Below, one piece after another: positions 25,301 to 32,654 of a stretch of DNA of 64,000 bases. The DNA is from Microthrix sp041394405 (GTDB lineage Bacteria; Actinomycetota; Acidimicrobiia; Acidimicrobiales; Microtrichaceae). Every line of letters begins with the position of its first letter. Position 1 is the first letter of the stretch. The stretch covers positions 248,001 to 312,000 of the forward strand of contig JAWKIF010000009.1 of NCBI GenBank assembly GCA_041394405.1, written 5' to 3'. The notes beneath the pieces are model-generated. The model made no database searches. It was not told the origin of the DNA and saw only the letters and a list, made by a program, of their open reading frames with translations. Both the position numbers and the translations under genes were made by a program.

Positions 25301-26671
25301 TCAGAACGGCAACTTATCGGCCTGCAGGGTCCGCAGCTCGTCAAAGAGTTTGCGACACGACGTCTCGTCAGGTGGCGAACACGGGTCGTCGCGAACCGCT
25401 TCGAAGGCCTTGTCGGGATCGCCCTGCAGGGCGGCGTCGACCACCAGGTCCTGCAGCGCCACCTGGGTGTTCACCCATCCGGCCAGCGGTTCGCCCAGCG
25501 GGGCCATGACATCGGGGTGGAGGCCGTCGCCGTCAACGGTGGCACCCACCTCCACGATGGCGCCCTCGGTGACGTCGGGAAGCAGCCCGGTGTTGGGCAC
25601 GTTGGCGGCCATGATCCACGTCGGCGTGTCGTTCCAGTTGGCGTCGACGATGCTCGCCACCTCCTCACCGGACAGGCCGGCCACCTGCATGGGCAGCGGC
25701 ACCTTGGTGTCCGCCGCCCATCCGGCGGCCCGCTCGGCCACCACCATCACGGGTTCGTGAAAGTCCAGCGGACGGGGCATCCAGTCACACACGTCGAGCG
25801 CAAAGGGCAGGTACTCGCCGATGTGGCTGTCCACCGAGCAGGGCACCAGCCCGTACTCCCGGACGACGTGGGCCACGAGCGGCGTGTAGTTGAACTCCAG
25901 CAGGCCGGCCCCGGGCAGCGTCCGGTCCAGCTGCTTGGCCAGCCGCTGGGTGCGGGGGGTGAAGTCGAAGGCCGGCTTCTCGAAGAACGCCCGGATGCGC
26001 GGCAGCAGATCCTCGCCGGTTCGGCGGTTGCGGAACTCGGTGAAGAACGTGAAGTGGTTGATGCCCGAGGCCTTGGCCTCCACGTCTCGCGGCTTCACCC
26101 GCAGCCGGCGGGCCAGGCGGTTGACCCCCATCGGCATCTCGTGGCACATGCCCACGTTGCGCACGTTCGTACCCCGGTTGATGGCCAGCGTCACCCGGCT
26201 CATCGGGTTGGTCAGGTTGATCAGCAGCGCCTCGGGGCAGTAGCGCTCGATGTCGGCACAGATGCCCAACGTGTTGGTGATGGACCGCAGCGAGTGAAAC
26301 ACCGCACCCGGGCCGCCGTTCTCGCCGTTGATCTGCCGGGCGCCGTGCCGGTTGGGCACCTCGTAGTCCTGCCGCCAGTGCTCGAACCGGCCGAACTCGG
26401 CGCTGGCCAGCACGTAGTCCGCTCCGTCGAGGGCCTCGGCGGCGTCGATGCTGCGGTCGAGCACCACCGGTGCGCCGCAGGAGGCGTTGAGTTTGGCCGC
26501 GAAGCGATAGGCCCGATCGAGGCGTTCGGGGTTGACGTCGTGCAGCATCAGTCGGGCACCGGCCAGCCCGGGCGTGTGCACCACGTCGTTGACCATGGAG
26601 GGCCCAAACGACATGCCACCCGCACCCACCAGGGCGATCTTCGGGCCGTCGTTGGTGCACTGCTTGGACAT
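25301..26671 (-). CDS. GH4 alpha-galactosidase/alpha-glucosidase (NAD- and metal-dependent)
   Basis: 456 residues. The N-terminal Rossmann strand IALVGAGGMSFGPSMVNDVV binds NAD. LINLTNPMSRVT, VGMCHEMPMG (metal-binding Cys-His) and ASGINHFTFF (second His) are GH4 signatures. GH4 enzymes hydrolyse alpha- or beta-glycosides by a redox-assisted elimination and need Mn2+. The ATG at 26671 is preferred over the GTG at 26683 because GTGGGGA then serves as ribosome-binding site. The subfamily pattern with CHEM is like the MelA/AglA-type alpha-glycosidases. It is followed by the BNR gene after 20 nt on the same strand. Confidence 0.87.
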   Translation of the reverse strand: MSKQCTNDGPKIALVGAGGMSFGPSMVNDVVHTPGLAGARLMLHDVNPERLDRAYRFAAKLNASCGAPVVLDRSIDAAEALDGADYVLASAEFGRFEHWRQDYEVPNRHGARQINGENGGPGAVFHSLRSITNTLGICADIERYCPEALLINLTNPMSRVTLAINRGTNVRNVGMCHEMPMGVNRLARRLRVKPRDVEAKASGINHFTFFTEFRNRRTGEDLLPRIRAFFEKPAFDFTPRTQRLAKQLDRTLPGAGLLEFNYTPLVAHVVREYGLVPCSVDSHIGEYLPFALDVCDWMPRPLDFHEPVMVVAERAAGWAADTKVPLPMQVAGLSGEEVASIVDANWNDTPTWIMAANVPNTGLLPDVTEGAIVEVGATVDGDGLHPDVMAPLGEPLAGWVNTQVALQDLVVDAALQGDPDKAFEAVRDDPCSPPDETSCRKLFDELRTLQADKLPF

Positions 26672-26724
26672 GTCATTCCCCACTGAGCCGGCTGGCAGCG
26701 GCGCACACCCGTAGTGTTCTGCCG

Positions 26725-26999
26725 ATGAACGCGGCTGAGGTTAACGCCATGCTGGCCGAGCACTTCCCTGGCGCCGGCGCCAGCTGCGTCGAACTCGGCG
26801 AATCGCACGCGCTCGCGTCGGCCGACGTGGGCACTACCTCAATCCGCCCCGGCGGCTACGTGTCCGGGCCCGCGCCGAGTTGGCCTCTGCCACTCGCAGC
26901 TCGGTGGTTGGGTCGATCGGCGTGTGGATGGACGACCGCCAGCACCGTCCCACCGCAGTGGCCCAGGGCACCTATGCCCTGCCCCGCGCCGGCCGGTAG
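26725..26999 (+). pseudogene. PaaI-type thioesterase remnant with internal deletion and frameshift
   Basis: The N-terminal frame reads MNAAEVNAMLAEHFPGAG and continues to SIRPGGYVSGP, the start of a PaaI hot-dog thioesterase. Near 26872 the match jumps to another frame, which reads RARAELASATRSSVVGSIGV and ends TAVAQGTYALPRAGR then TAG at 26997. The C-terminal sheet of the same family is thus joined directly to the N-terminus. About 45-55 residues, including the central helix, are missing, and the frames differ by one base. Two separate losses or one out-of-frame deletion explain it. No product with a complete fold can be made. Confidence 0.72.
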
Positions 27000-27005
27000 G
27001 CCGCC

Positions 27006-28658
27006 TCAGACGGGGTCGTAGCTGTCGGCGAGGTCGCGCAGGTCCTTCTTGGAGATCTTGCCCAACTCGGCGGTGGGGAACTCGTCGGTGAAGTACACCG
27101 CCCGGGGCACCTTGAAGTCCGCCAGCGCAGCCTTGCAGGCGTCGATGATGGCGGCGGCCATGACCTCCTCGGGCTCGGCGGCAGGGTTGCGCACGACGAA
27201 GGCCACCGGCACCATGTCCAGCATCTCGTGGCTCTTGGCCACGACGGCGATGTCGTCGATGCCGGGCACCGTGCGACACACGTCCTCCACCTCGCGGGCC
27301 GACACGTTCTCGCCGCCCACCTTCAACGCGTCCTTGTCGCGGTCGCAGTAGAAGATGTTGCCGTCGGCCTCCAGCCGCACCACGTCACCGGTGCGGCACC
27401 AGCCGTCCTCGGTGAACATCTTGGCGTTGGCCTCGGGGTTGTTGAGGTACTCCTGGAACACCGAAATGCCCCGCACCCCGCGGATCCACAGCTCGCCCAT
27501 CTCGCCCACCTCGGCGGGGCGGCCGGTCTCGTGGTTGACGATCATCATCTCGTACCCCGGGGCCACCCGGCCCATGGCCATGTCGGGGTAGGTCTCATTC
27601 GGGGTGGAGCGGATGCAGTGTCCCACCAGCTCGGTCATGCCGTAGGCGGCCATCACGCGCATGCCCAGCCACTCGTCCAGGAACGGCATGATCAGCCCGA
27701 ACACGCCCACCCGCACCGTGTGCTCGGGGATGGGCTCGGCGCCGATGGCCTTGAACACAAACGGGATCAACGAGATGTGGCTCACCTCGTGGGCGGCGAT
27801 GACGCTCCAGAACCGGCTGGCGGAGAACTTCGGCTGCAGCACCACGGTGCCGCCCGCGCCAAGCACCGTCCACATGGCCCAGCCCTGGGTGTTCACGTGG
27901 AAGAACGGCAGGTAGCACAGGTAGGTGTCGTCCGGGGTGAAGTCGATGTTGGTCGGGTTCACCTTAGCGGCCCACAGCACGTTGCCGTGGGTGTGCACCA
28001 CCGCCTTGGGCTTGGACGTGGTTCCCGAGGTGAACATGATGCTCACCGGACGGAGCGGGTCGGGGTCCAACTCCGGCACGGTGTCCGGATCGCCGGTGAG
28101 GGTATCGAACCCGTCGAAGCCGTGATCCTGCTGGGCGTCCTCCGCGGGCACGCCCGAGTTGTCCTCGGTGACCACCACCCACGCCAGGTCGCCTCCGGCC
28201 TCGGCCACCACCGGGGCCAGCTTGGGCTGCGTGATGGCGCCAACCGCGCCCGAGTGCTCGATGAAGTAGCTCAGCTCGGCCGCCACGCTGCGGGTGTTGG
28301 TGGTCACCGACACCCCACCGAGGCGGGCCACGGCGTACCAGGCGATGGCCGCCTCCGGGCAGTTCTCGGCGTGGATGAGCACGCTGTCGCCGGCACCGAC
28401 GCCGCGGGCGGCCAGCCCAGCGGCCACCTCCTTGGTGGCCGCTGCGAACTCGGCGTAGGTCCAGGTGCGGGAGGCACCGTCAGCCGGCTCCCACACCAGG
28501 AACGGATGATCGGCTCGGTGGAGGGCCCGCTGGTCCAGCAACCACCCAACGTCCTGCCCGTGAAACTGGTAGCGGGCGACCGTGTCACGGTCGAGCACCG
28601 GCAGTTGCTGAGCGTCGGCGGACGGGTCGGGCATTCCGGCGGCGGTTGGCTCTGACAT
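27006..28658 (-). CDS. Acyl-CoA synthetase (AMP-forming)
   Basis: 550 residues. MFTSGTTSKPKAVVHTHGN is the AMP/ATP-binding P-loop, YGMTELVGH the A5 motif, WCRTGDVVRLEADG the A7 motif, and GKISKKDL near the C-terminus carries the catalytic Lys. It activates a carboxylic acid as acyl-AMP and then acyl-CoA. The sequence FFHVNTQGWAMWTVLGAGG is of the medium/long-chain fatty acyl ligase kind. The ATG at 28658 is chosen with GGGGGAGCG about 13 nt upstream. It faces the copper-chaperone-like gene divergently. Confidence 0.88.
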   Translation of the reverse strand: MSEPTAAGMPDPSADAQQLPVLDRDTVARYQFHGQDVGWLLDQRALHRADHPFLVWEPADGASRTWTYAEFAAATKEVAAGLAARGVGAGDSVLIHAENCPEAAIAWYAVARLGGVSVTTNTRSVAAELSYFIEHSGAVGAITQPKLAPVVAEAGGDLAWVVVTEDNSGVPAEDAQQDHGFDGFDTLTGDPDTVPELDPDPLRPVSIMFTSGTTSKPKAVVHTHGNVLWAAKVNPTNIDFTPDDTYLCYLPFFHVNTQGWAMWTVLGAGGTVVLQPKFSASRFWSVIAAHEVSHISLIPFVFKAIGAEPIPEHTVRVGVFGLIMPFLDEWLGMRVMAAYGMTELVGHCIRSTPNETYPDMAMGRVAPGYEMMIVNHETGRPAEVGEMGELWIRGVRGISVFQEYLNNPEANAKMFTEDGWCRTGDVVRLEADGNIFYCDRDKDALKVGGENVSAREVEDVCRTVPGIDDIAVVAKSHEMLDMVPVAFVVRNPAAEPEEVMAAAIIDACKAALADFKVPRAVYFTDEFPTAELGKISKKDLRDLADSYDPV

Positions 28659-28785
28659 CGGTTTCGCTCCCCCTGGTGGTCGTGACGCCAGCGCACACAT
28701 CGCGGCCTGACGGGGTGTCAGAGTATCCGCCTCGGCGACACGTGCGTGATGGCCGCAGCCGGGCCGAGGGAGTAGACACGGCGAC

Positions 28786-28986
28786 ATGAGCGACCACACC
28801 ATGACCCTTCAGGTTCCCGACATCAGCTGCGATCACTGCGTGGCTGCGATCACCGATGCGGTCAGGCCCCTGGACGGCGTCCAGGACGTGACCGTCGACG
28901 TGGATGCCAAGCAGGTGACCGTCACCGGAGGCGCACCCGACGCCGTGACCGCCGCCATCGTCGGCGCGGGTTACCCGGTGGCCTGA
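28786..28986 (+). CDS. Heavy-metal-associated domain protein, CopZ-like
   Basis: 66 residues, a single HMA domain of beta-alpha-beta-beta-alpha-beta form. The metal-binding CxxC is ISCDHCVAAI, followed by LDGVQDVTVDVDAKQVTV. Such small proteins deliver Cu(I) or other soft metals to P-type ATPases. No ATPase is in the window. The end overlaps the convergent GH36 gene by 16 nt. The CsoR-like operon is 12 kb away, and no direct link can be shown. Confidence 0.87.
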   Translation: MSDHTMTLQVPDISCDHCVAAITDAVRPLDGVQDVTVDVDAKQVTVTGGAPDAVTAAIVGAGYPVA

Positions 28987-31166
28987 CCGCCGGGCCGCCT
29001 ACCGGCAGCGGGCGCCGGTGCCAGTTCCCAGATCCGGGCGGTCAGCGCCGACTCCAGCGGCCAGTCGACGCCCGCCGCCAGCGCCTCGCCCGAGTACTCG
29101 CGCACCTGCGACTCGGCGCCTGCGCCCAGGTCGGTGACGGTGCCGGTCCACCCAGCCGGGCCCGCCAGGTCGGGCAGGGCCAGATCGGGCAGGGCGAGCC
29201 GCGGCGCCTGCCCGACGGGCTCCTCCAGCTGGTAGGCGAAGAGCACCGCCCGCTCGTTGTCGTCGGCCACATAGGCGAGCGCGGCGCGGGAGCGGTCCTC
29301 GCCCTCGACGGGCGACACCAGCCGCACCAGGTGGCCCTGCTGCACCAGCGGCTGGGTGCGCCGGGCGATGCCCACGGCGGCGCGGCACACCTCCCATTCC
29401 TCGGCGCTCAGGCCCTCCAGGTCCAGGTCGAAGCCGAAGCGGCCGGCCAGGGCCACCGCGCAGGCGAACCCCATCGGCCGCTCGCCCCAGCGGGTGACGT
29501 GGGCGGCCATGGCGGCGGCCGGGAAGAAGTGCGAGCACGCCCACTGCATGCGCACCCGGGTGACGGGGTCGGTGTTGTCCGACGTCCAGAACTCGTGAAA
29601 CCGGCGCAGCGTGCCGTGATCGGTTCGTCCCCCGCCGGATGCGCACAACATCAGCTCGGCCTCCGGGTGGCGCCGCACCACCTCGTCCATCACCGCCCAC
29701 GTGGCGTGCACCTGGTCGACCCACACGTTGGCCTGACGGTCGGCGCCCAGCGCGGCTGAGCCGGGGTCGGTCACGGGCCGGTTGGCGTCCCACTTCACGT
29801 AGCTGGTGCCCGGGGCCGCCCCGATCGCTGCGCCCACGGCGTTGGCCTCGAAGCGGCGCACCGCGGGTAGGAGCGGATCGAGCATCAACTGGTTGCGGTG
29901 CTCGCGAGGCTCCCGGCGGTCGCGCACCACCCACCCGGGATGGCGCTCGTACAGCTCGCTGGCCGGGTTCACCATCTCAGGCTCCACCCAGATGCCGAAG
30001 CGAATGCCGCGAGCCGTCGCCGCCTCGGCCAGCGGCGCAAGGCCGTTGGGCAACTTGGCGCGGTTCACCTGCCAGTCGCCCAGGCCGGCGGTGTCGTCGT
30101 TGCGGGGATGGGTGGTGCCGAACCACCCGTCGTCCAGCAGGAATACGTCGGCGTCCAGGTCGGCCGCCCGGCCGATCAGCTCGACGATGCGGGCCTCGTC
30201 GAAGTCGAAGAAGGTGGCTTCCCAGTTGTTGGCCACGATGGGCCGCAGGCGATCGGGGTCGCGCAGCACCCGGGCGCGTGTCCACCCGTGAAACCGTCGG
30301 GTGACCTCGGCCCGGCTCTCCGCCCAGGTCCAGGCCACCGCCGGGGTGGCGAACCGCTTCCCCGCCTCCAGCAGGTAGGGGGCCCCCAGCGGGTTGGCCC
30401 CGGCTCGCAGCCGCAGCTCCGAAGGCGCGTTCGGGTCGGCGCGGGGGCGCACGTCCAGGTCGAAACGGGTGTTGCCGCCCCACTGGATGGACAGGCCAAG
30501 CGTCGTCCCGTGCGCTTCGCTGGAGGGCCCCGAGGGCGACACGAGCAGCACCGGGCTGCGCTGCAGGTGGGGCTGGGCGCCGCCCAGGCTGGCGAACGAC
30601 TTGGTGCCGGGGGTGAGGGTCTCGCTGGTCCAGCGCCATTCGTCGGCCCAGCCGCTGCCGCCGAACTGACACGCCTGGGCATCGCTGGCGGCCAGCATCA
30701 GCGGTGCCATCGAGTCGTAGCCGGTCAACAGCACCGGCCCCGGCTCGTCGTGTTCCACCTCCACCCACTGCTCCAACACCCCGCTGTCCGGGTGGGTGCG
30801 CAGGTGATGCTCCACCCGCAACGCACACAGCTCGTCGCGGCAGGACACCACCACGTGGGTGCCGCCGGGCTCGTCGCTGCGGGTCTCCGAGCGCGCCACC
30901 GGGCGTGTGGTGAGGGTGCCGTCGGCGTGTGTGATGGCCAACGCCGGCGGACGGAACGGGTCGGCGCCGCCGGCCACGGGGTAGGCCTCCGGGTACAGGC
31001 CCAGCGGCAGGTCGGCCGTCGCCAGGTGCCCCTCGGGGCCCAAGCCGATCTGGCGCAGCACCCCCACGCCGTCGACCGCCCACGTCAGGCCCCAGCCGCC
31101 GGCGTCCACCCGGATGGGTTGGCCGACGCCCAGCGCCTCGGTGCTGTCGGTGGTGGTGGTGCTCAC
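28971..31166 (-). CDS. GH36 alpha-galactosidase
   Basis: 731 residues, the full GH36 length. The N-terminal beta-supersandwich is followed by the TIM barrel with NNWEATFFDFDEARI, FLLDDGWFG and GIWVEPEMVNP. The nucleophile is in YVKWDANRP (KWDxNR), then CASGGGRTDHG, and the acid/base Asp in FWTSDNTDP (SDxxD). All catalytic parts are present. It removes terminal alpha-galactose from oligosaccharides or glycolipids. There is no signal peptide, so the substrate must be imported. The bioA gene is immediately upstream on the same strand (16 nt between), and the copper chaperone overlaps its 3' end. Confidence 0.92.
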   Translation of the reverse strand: MSTTTTDSTEALGVGQPIRVDAGGWGLTWAVDGVGVLRQIGLGPEGHLATADLPLGLYPEAYPVAGGADPFRPPALAITHADGTLTTRPVARSETRSDEPGGTHVVVSCRDELCALRVEHHLRTHPDSGVLEQWVEVEHDEPGPVLLTGYDSMAPLMLAASDAQACQFGGSGWADEWRWTSETLTPGTKSFASLGGAQPHLQRSPVLLVSPSGPSSEAHGTTLGLSIQWGGNTRFDLDVRPRADPNAPSELRLRAGANPLGAPYLLEAGKRFATPAVAWTWAESRAEVTRRFHGWTRARVLRDPDRLRPIVANNWEATFFDFDEARIVELIGRAADLDADVFLLDDGWFGTTHPRNDDTAGLGDWQVNRAKLPNGLAPLAEAATARGIRFGIWVEPEMVNPASELYERHPGWVVRDRREPREHRNQLMLDPLLPAVRRFEANAVGAAIGAAPGTSYVKWDANRPVTDPGSAALGADRQANVWVDQVHATWAVMDEVVRRHPEAELMLCASGGGRTDHGTLRRFHEFWTSDNTDPVTRVRMQWACSHFFPAAAMAAHVTRWGERPMGFACAVALAGRFGFDLDLEGLSAEEWEVCRAAVGIARRTQPLVQQGHLVRLVSPVEGEDRSRAALAYVADDNERAVLFAYQLEEPVGQAPRLALPDLALPDLAGPAGWTGTVTDLGAGAESQVREYSGEALAAGVDWPLESALTARIWELAPAPAAGRRPGGQATG

Positions 31167-31182
31167 GCTGGGGTCGCTCCGC

Positions 31183-32508
31183 TCATGGGTCGGCGTGGCT
31201 GCGCGCCACCTCGATCATGCCCGCGCAGATGGTGGCGATGTCCCGATCGGTGCAGACGTAGGGCGGCATGGCATACACCAGGTTGCGGAACGGGCGCAGC
31301 CACACCCCCGCCGCGACCGCCGCCTCCACGCAGCGCTCCATGTTGATGGGCCGGTCCAGCTCGATCACGCCGATGGCGCCCAGCACCCGCACGTCGGTCA
31401 CCTGGGGCATCTCGCGGGCGGGCTCCAGCCCCGCCAGCAGCGCAGCTTCGATGCGGGCGACGGCCTGCCGGTACCCGGACTGCACCAGCAGGTCGATGGA
31501 CGCCACCGCCGTGGCGCAGGCCAACGGGTTGGCCATGAACGTCGGCCCGTGGGCCAGCACCGGAACCTCCCCGCCGGCGATGCCCTCCCCCACCGCCTCG
31601 GTGCAGAGGGTGGCCGCCAGCGTCATCATTCCGCCGGTCAGCGCCTTGCCCACGCACATGATGTCGGGCGACACGCCGGCCCACTCGGCGGCGAACATGG
31701 GGCCCGTGCGGCCGAAGCCCGTGGCGATCTCGTCGAAGATCAACAGCACCTCGTGGCGGTCGCACAGCTCGCGCAGCACCCGCAGGTAGCCGGGTTGATG
31801 AAACCGCATCCCGCCGGCCCCCTGCACGACGGGCTCGACGATCACCGCCGCCAGCTCATCCCGATGGGTGCTCAGCGCGTGTTCCAGCTCGTCCACGTAG
31901 GCGTCGCTCAGCGGCGCGTCGAACCCGGCAGGCGGGGCGGAGACGAAGCGCTGGGTGGGCACCACGCCCGACCAGAGCGAGTGCATGCCGCCGTCGGGGT
32001 CGCAGGCCGACATGGCCATGAAGGTGTCGCCGTGATAGCCGCTGCGCCAGGTGAGCAACCGCCGCTTCTCGGGCCGGCCGCTCGACCGGTGGTATTGCAG
32101 CGCCATCTTGACGCCCACCTCGACGGCCACCGAGCCGGAGTCCGAGAAGAAGACCCGCTCCAGGCCGGGTGGGGTCAGCTCCACCAGGCGACGGCCCAGC
32201 TCCACAGCCGGCCGGTGGGTGAGCCCGCCGAACATCACGTGGCTCATGGTGCCCAGCTGGGCGGTGGCCGCGGCCACCAGCGCAGGATGGGAGTAGCCGT
32301 GGATGGCCGCCCACCACGACGACATGCCGTCCACCAACACTCGTTCGTGCCCGTCGGGCGTGCGCACGGTGAGGCGGCATCCCGATGCCGAGGTCACCAG
32401 CAGCGGCGGCGAGCTGGCGGGCACCGTGGAATAGGGATGCCACAGGTGCGCCTGGTCGAAGGCCACCGGCTCGCCCGGATCCCACGGCGTCGCGTCCTCG
32501 GCGGTCAT
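31183..32508 (-). CDS. bioA: Adenosylmethionine-8-amino-7-oxononanoate aminotransferase
   Basis: 441 residues. Class III aminotransferase with the BioA-specific segments HLWHPYSTV, GMSSWWAAIHGYSHP, HVMFGGLTHRPAVELG, RSGYHGDTFMAMSACDP, FDEIATGFGRTG, and the PLP Lys in CVGKALTGGMMTLAAT. It transfers the amino group of S-adenosylmethionine to KAPA, giving DAPA in biotin synthesis. The ATG at 32508 fits. No other biotin gene is in the window; GH36 lies downstream on the same strand. Upstream, a 15-bp-arm inverted repeat sits between this gene and the divergent dehydrogenase. Confidence 0.93.
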   Translation of the reverse strand: MTAEDATPWDPGEPVAFDQAHLWHPYSTVPASSPPLLVTSASGCRLTVRTPDGHERVLVDGMSSWWAAIHGYSHPALVAAATAQLGTMSHVMFGGLTHRPAVELGRRLVELTPPGLERVFFSDSGSVAVEVGVKMALQYHRSSGRPEKRRLLTWRSGYHGDTFMAMSACDPDGGMHSLWSGVVPTQRFVSAPPAGFDAPLSDAYVDELEHALSTHRDELAAVIVEPVVQGAGGMRFHQPGYLRVLRELCDRHEVLLIFDEIATGFGRTGPMFAAEWAGVSPDIMCVGKALTGGMMTLAATLCTEAVGEGIAGGEVPVLAHGPTFMANPLACATAVASIDLLVQSGYRQAVARIEAALLAGLEPAREMPQVTDVRVLGAIGVIELDRPINMERCVEAAVAAGVWLRPFRNLVYAMPPYVCTDRDIATICAGMIEVARSHADP

Positions 32509-32539
32509 GGCACCAGTATGGGTCGCCCGGCTGGGCGGA

Positions 32540-32589
32540 CGTCCGGTGAGGGTTGTGGGGGCCCTGGCACCGATAACCCTCACCGGACG
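32540..32589. repeat. Perfect 15-bp inverted repeat in a divergent promoter region
   Basis: Arms 32540-32554 (CGTCCGGTGAGGGTT) and 32575-32589 are exactly complementary, with a 20-nt loop. The site lies 32 nt upstream of bioA and 66 nt upstream of the divergent acyl-CoA dehydrogenase start, so it cannot end either transcript. It may be an operator for a dimeric regulator or a dispersed repeat. It shares an ACCCTCAC core with the palindromes at 1271 and 1313. Confidence 0.6.
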
Positions 32590-32654
32590 GCGTCGGGCGT
32601 AGGGTCAAGGGCTTCCTCCACCGACGCCACACCAACCCACGGGAGCCGATTCGC

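Noticed and set aside
28971..28986. 16-nt overlap of convergent stops as a sign of misassembly
   Set aside because: Both genes end with complete family domains, and tail overlaps of this size are normal in compact GC-rich genomes.
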